The notes below the pieces were generated by a model that saw only the letters and a program-made list of their open reading frames with translations, had not been told where the DNA came from and did not search any database. From NCBI GenBank assembly GCA_024280395.1, contig JAJRQG010000008.1:1-55386 (forward strand): 55,386 nt of DNA, written 5' to 3'. This DNA comes from Gammaproteobacteria bacterium (GTDB lineage: Bacteria; Pseudomonadota; Gammaproteobacteria; Xanthomonadales; Marinicellaceae). Shown piece after piece: positions 54,266 to 55,386 of this stretch. The translations under genes were made by a program, and so were the position numbers. The stretch's first letter is position 1, and the number at the start of each line of letters is the position of its first letter.

Positions 54266-54621
54266 TCTCTAAACTTACTTCTACAAATTTCGTAACTGCT
54301 CACACCCGCCGTCATTACCACGAAGACGCTACAATTGTGTATGAGGTGCACGTTGTCTATACGCCCACATGGATGTGGGAAAGTATCATGGTTGATACGC
54401 ATAATTAGTGCCTGACCGAGAAAGAAGTAATCTACTGCGGAAAAGCTGGATTTGACCAAAACTTTCCATTATTCTCATCAAATAGCGAGCTATTCTCTTC
54501 AAATAATGAAATATTTTGCTTCAAACCAGGCTTTCCCTCGCTACGATTCCTTTCTAGGTCAAGCACTAAATAGCCAACAGCGGGGCACTGCTTTTTGGTT
54601 TAGGAATTTAAAAGCTGATTT
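54266..54621. other. Gene-free stretch with repeat-like sequence
   Basis: A 356-bp gap between converging genes. It has higher G+C than the gaps around it, a small hairpin CCCACATGGATGTGGG (54363-54378) and a short direct repeat (TTATTCTC-TCAAATA pattern near 54471-54510). The open frame on the minus strand (54262-54459) has no start context and looks accidental. It may be a dispersed repeat. Confidence 0.4.
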
Positions 54622-55386
54622 CTAGCTTTCTTTTTTTAGTGAGGATTTGGTATAATCAAGGTAAAGAAAACTAACCATTATCACAGTAGAAATAACAGAA
54701 GTTACAATTAAAATTAATATGAAATTTTGCCAGCCACCGTCTTTGTTTGCCACTTCGCCACCAACAAAATCAAATATCATTGCGCCAAAGTATGCAAGAG
54801 CATCAATTAAACCAACTAAAAGCCCGCAGTGCTTGCCGCCAAAATTAATCGAAAAAACACTCATCGGTATATAATAGGAGGGTGAAATGGCTAAACCAAA
54901 TAAAAATATCAATACAATAGTCAATACCAATTCTAAATCAGCATTCCATTCAATAGTGCCTAAAAAATAAAGGCTTAACAAGCAAAGAATCGCAACCACA
55001 AGTGTTGCACCAAAAACGAAGATGACATTCTTACTGGATAAACGGTCATAAATAAATCCAGCAGAAAATACCGCTACTAGACAACCCAAAGGAAATGCTG
55101 CAGAGGCCATGCCAGCCTGAGCTGGCGCTAGGCTAAATGTCTGGCTAAGATAAATAGGTATAAATACCTGAAATTCAAACAAAACTGCTAGCGATGAAAT
55201 ACCAAGACTAATCAGCCAAAACCGTGGACTTTTAATAAACACCAGAATAGCACCTAGAGCACCAACACCATTGAGTGGATGACTTTTAAACCAAGCTGAT
55301 AATTCGTCTACCGTTTGTTCTGATTCATCGGATAGCTCACCAGTTTCTTGCCAAGAATTTTTTAAATATCTTGGTAGTATAATCGC
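54622..55386 (-). CDS. MFS transporter, OPA/GlpT-like (5' end outside window)
   Basis: The frame is open from the stop at 54622 to the right edge, giving 254 C-terminal residues. A GTG at 55242 is only internal, as the frame continues upstream with LPRYLKNSWQETGELSDE. The visible part has six TM helices, i.e. the second half of a 12-TM permease, with FPLGCLVAVFSAGFIYDRLSSKN (an MFS loop motif) and SINFGGKHCGLLVGLIDALAYFGAMIFDFVGG, which resembles the organophosphate:phosphate antiporter group (GlpT/UhpT). Substrate undetermined. Confidence 0.82.
   Translation of the reverse strand, partial: AIILPRYLKNSWQETGELSDESEQTVDELSAWFKSHPLNGVGALGAILVFIKSPRFWLISLGISSLAVLFEFQVFIPIYLSQTFSLAPAQAGMASAAFPLGCLVAVFSAGFIYDRLSSKNVIFVFGATLVVAILCLLSLYFLGTIEWNADLELVLTIVLIFLFGLAISPSYYIPMSVFSINFGGKHCGLLVGLIDALAYFGAMIFDFVGGEVANKDGGWQNFILILIVTSVISTVIMVSFLYLDYTKSSLKKES

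Noticed and set aside
54262-54459. 65-codon minus-strand frame between the deacylase and MFS genes
   Set aside because: No ribosome binding site, no recognisable domain, and it overlaps the stop of the deacylase gene. Probably accidental.

Overview
The window is AT-rich (by eye well under 45% G+C, not computed). It reads as a chromosomal segment of a free-living, probably marine gammaproteobacterium. Supporting signs are an ECF sigma factor paired with a membrane Ser/Thr kinase, a Na+/H+ antiporter and Na+/amino-acid symporter, IPTL-CTERM-like tails, and many large secreted proteins. The style resembles Marinicella and relatives of the Xanthomonadales, but this placement rests on gene content alone.

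Layout. (1) 1-2.4 kb: thiL (cut by the left edge) and proS. (2) 2.5-5.9 kb: a secreted BNR-repeat protein coupled to a small GFA-family zinc protein, then an intergenic stretch holding the decayed 3' end of a second BNR copy. (3) 5.9-14.1 kb: a block of minus-strand genes for a lipoprotein phosphodiesterase, an Oxa1/YidC-like membrane protein, a small YIGPGAG membrane protein, a sulfotransferase, a sulfatase-fold/TPR protein and an LTxxQ protein, flanked by a diverged direct repeat of about 85 bp. (4) 14.3-25.6 kb: mostly housekeeping (glnA, mscL, msrC, a DUF2157/DUF4401-GDYXXLXY pair, a degenerate GGDEF protein, hemN with an FNR-type box, and aspS with a hydrolase and a methyltransferase). 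(5) 25.9-38.0 kb: an island of large secreted proteins (beta-helix, FG-GAP propeller, two Pmp-like proteins, a carboxypeptidase-regulatory-domain protein). Five unrelated architectures here end in the same short C-terminal motif, roughly [IM]F-x-[DN]-x-F-[ED]. (6) 38.3-40.1 kb: an ECF sigma factor and Ser/Thr kinase next to that island. (7) 40.1-46.0 kb: NhaC-type antiporter, a lysA/LYS9-like saccharopine dehydrogenase operon, and an AGCS symporter. (8) 46.3-50.3 kb: an S33 hydrolase, NatA/NatB-type ABC exporter and DUF4124 gene. (9) 50.5-55.4 kb: D-amino-acid dehydrogenase, FNR-family reductase, N-acyl-D-amino-acid deacylase lipoprotein, and an MFS transporter cut by the right edge.

The most interesting signals are three. 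First, the shared C-terminal motif in the secreted island. Second, a 161-162 bp element with 18-bp terminal inverted repeats, found twice (29380-29540 and 46804-46965), each time just upstream of a secreted-protein gene, in the same orientation to it, and with an open frame running through. Third, the phosphodiesterase/sulfotransferase/sulfatase-fold block with its flanking direct repeats. No CRISPR array, rRNA, tRNA, integrase or transposase gene was seen.
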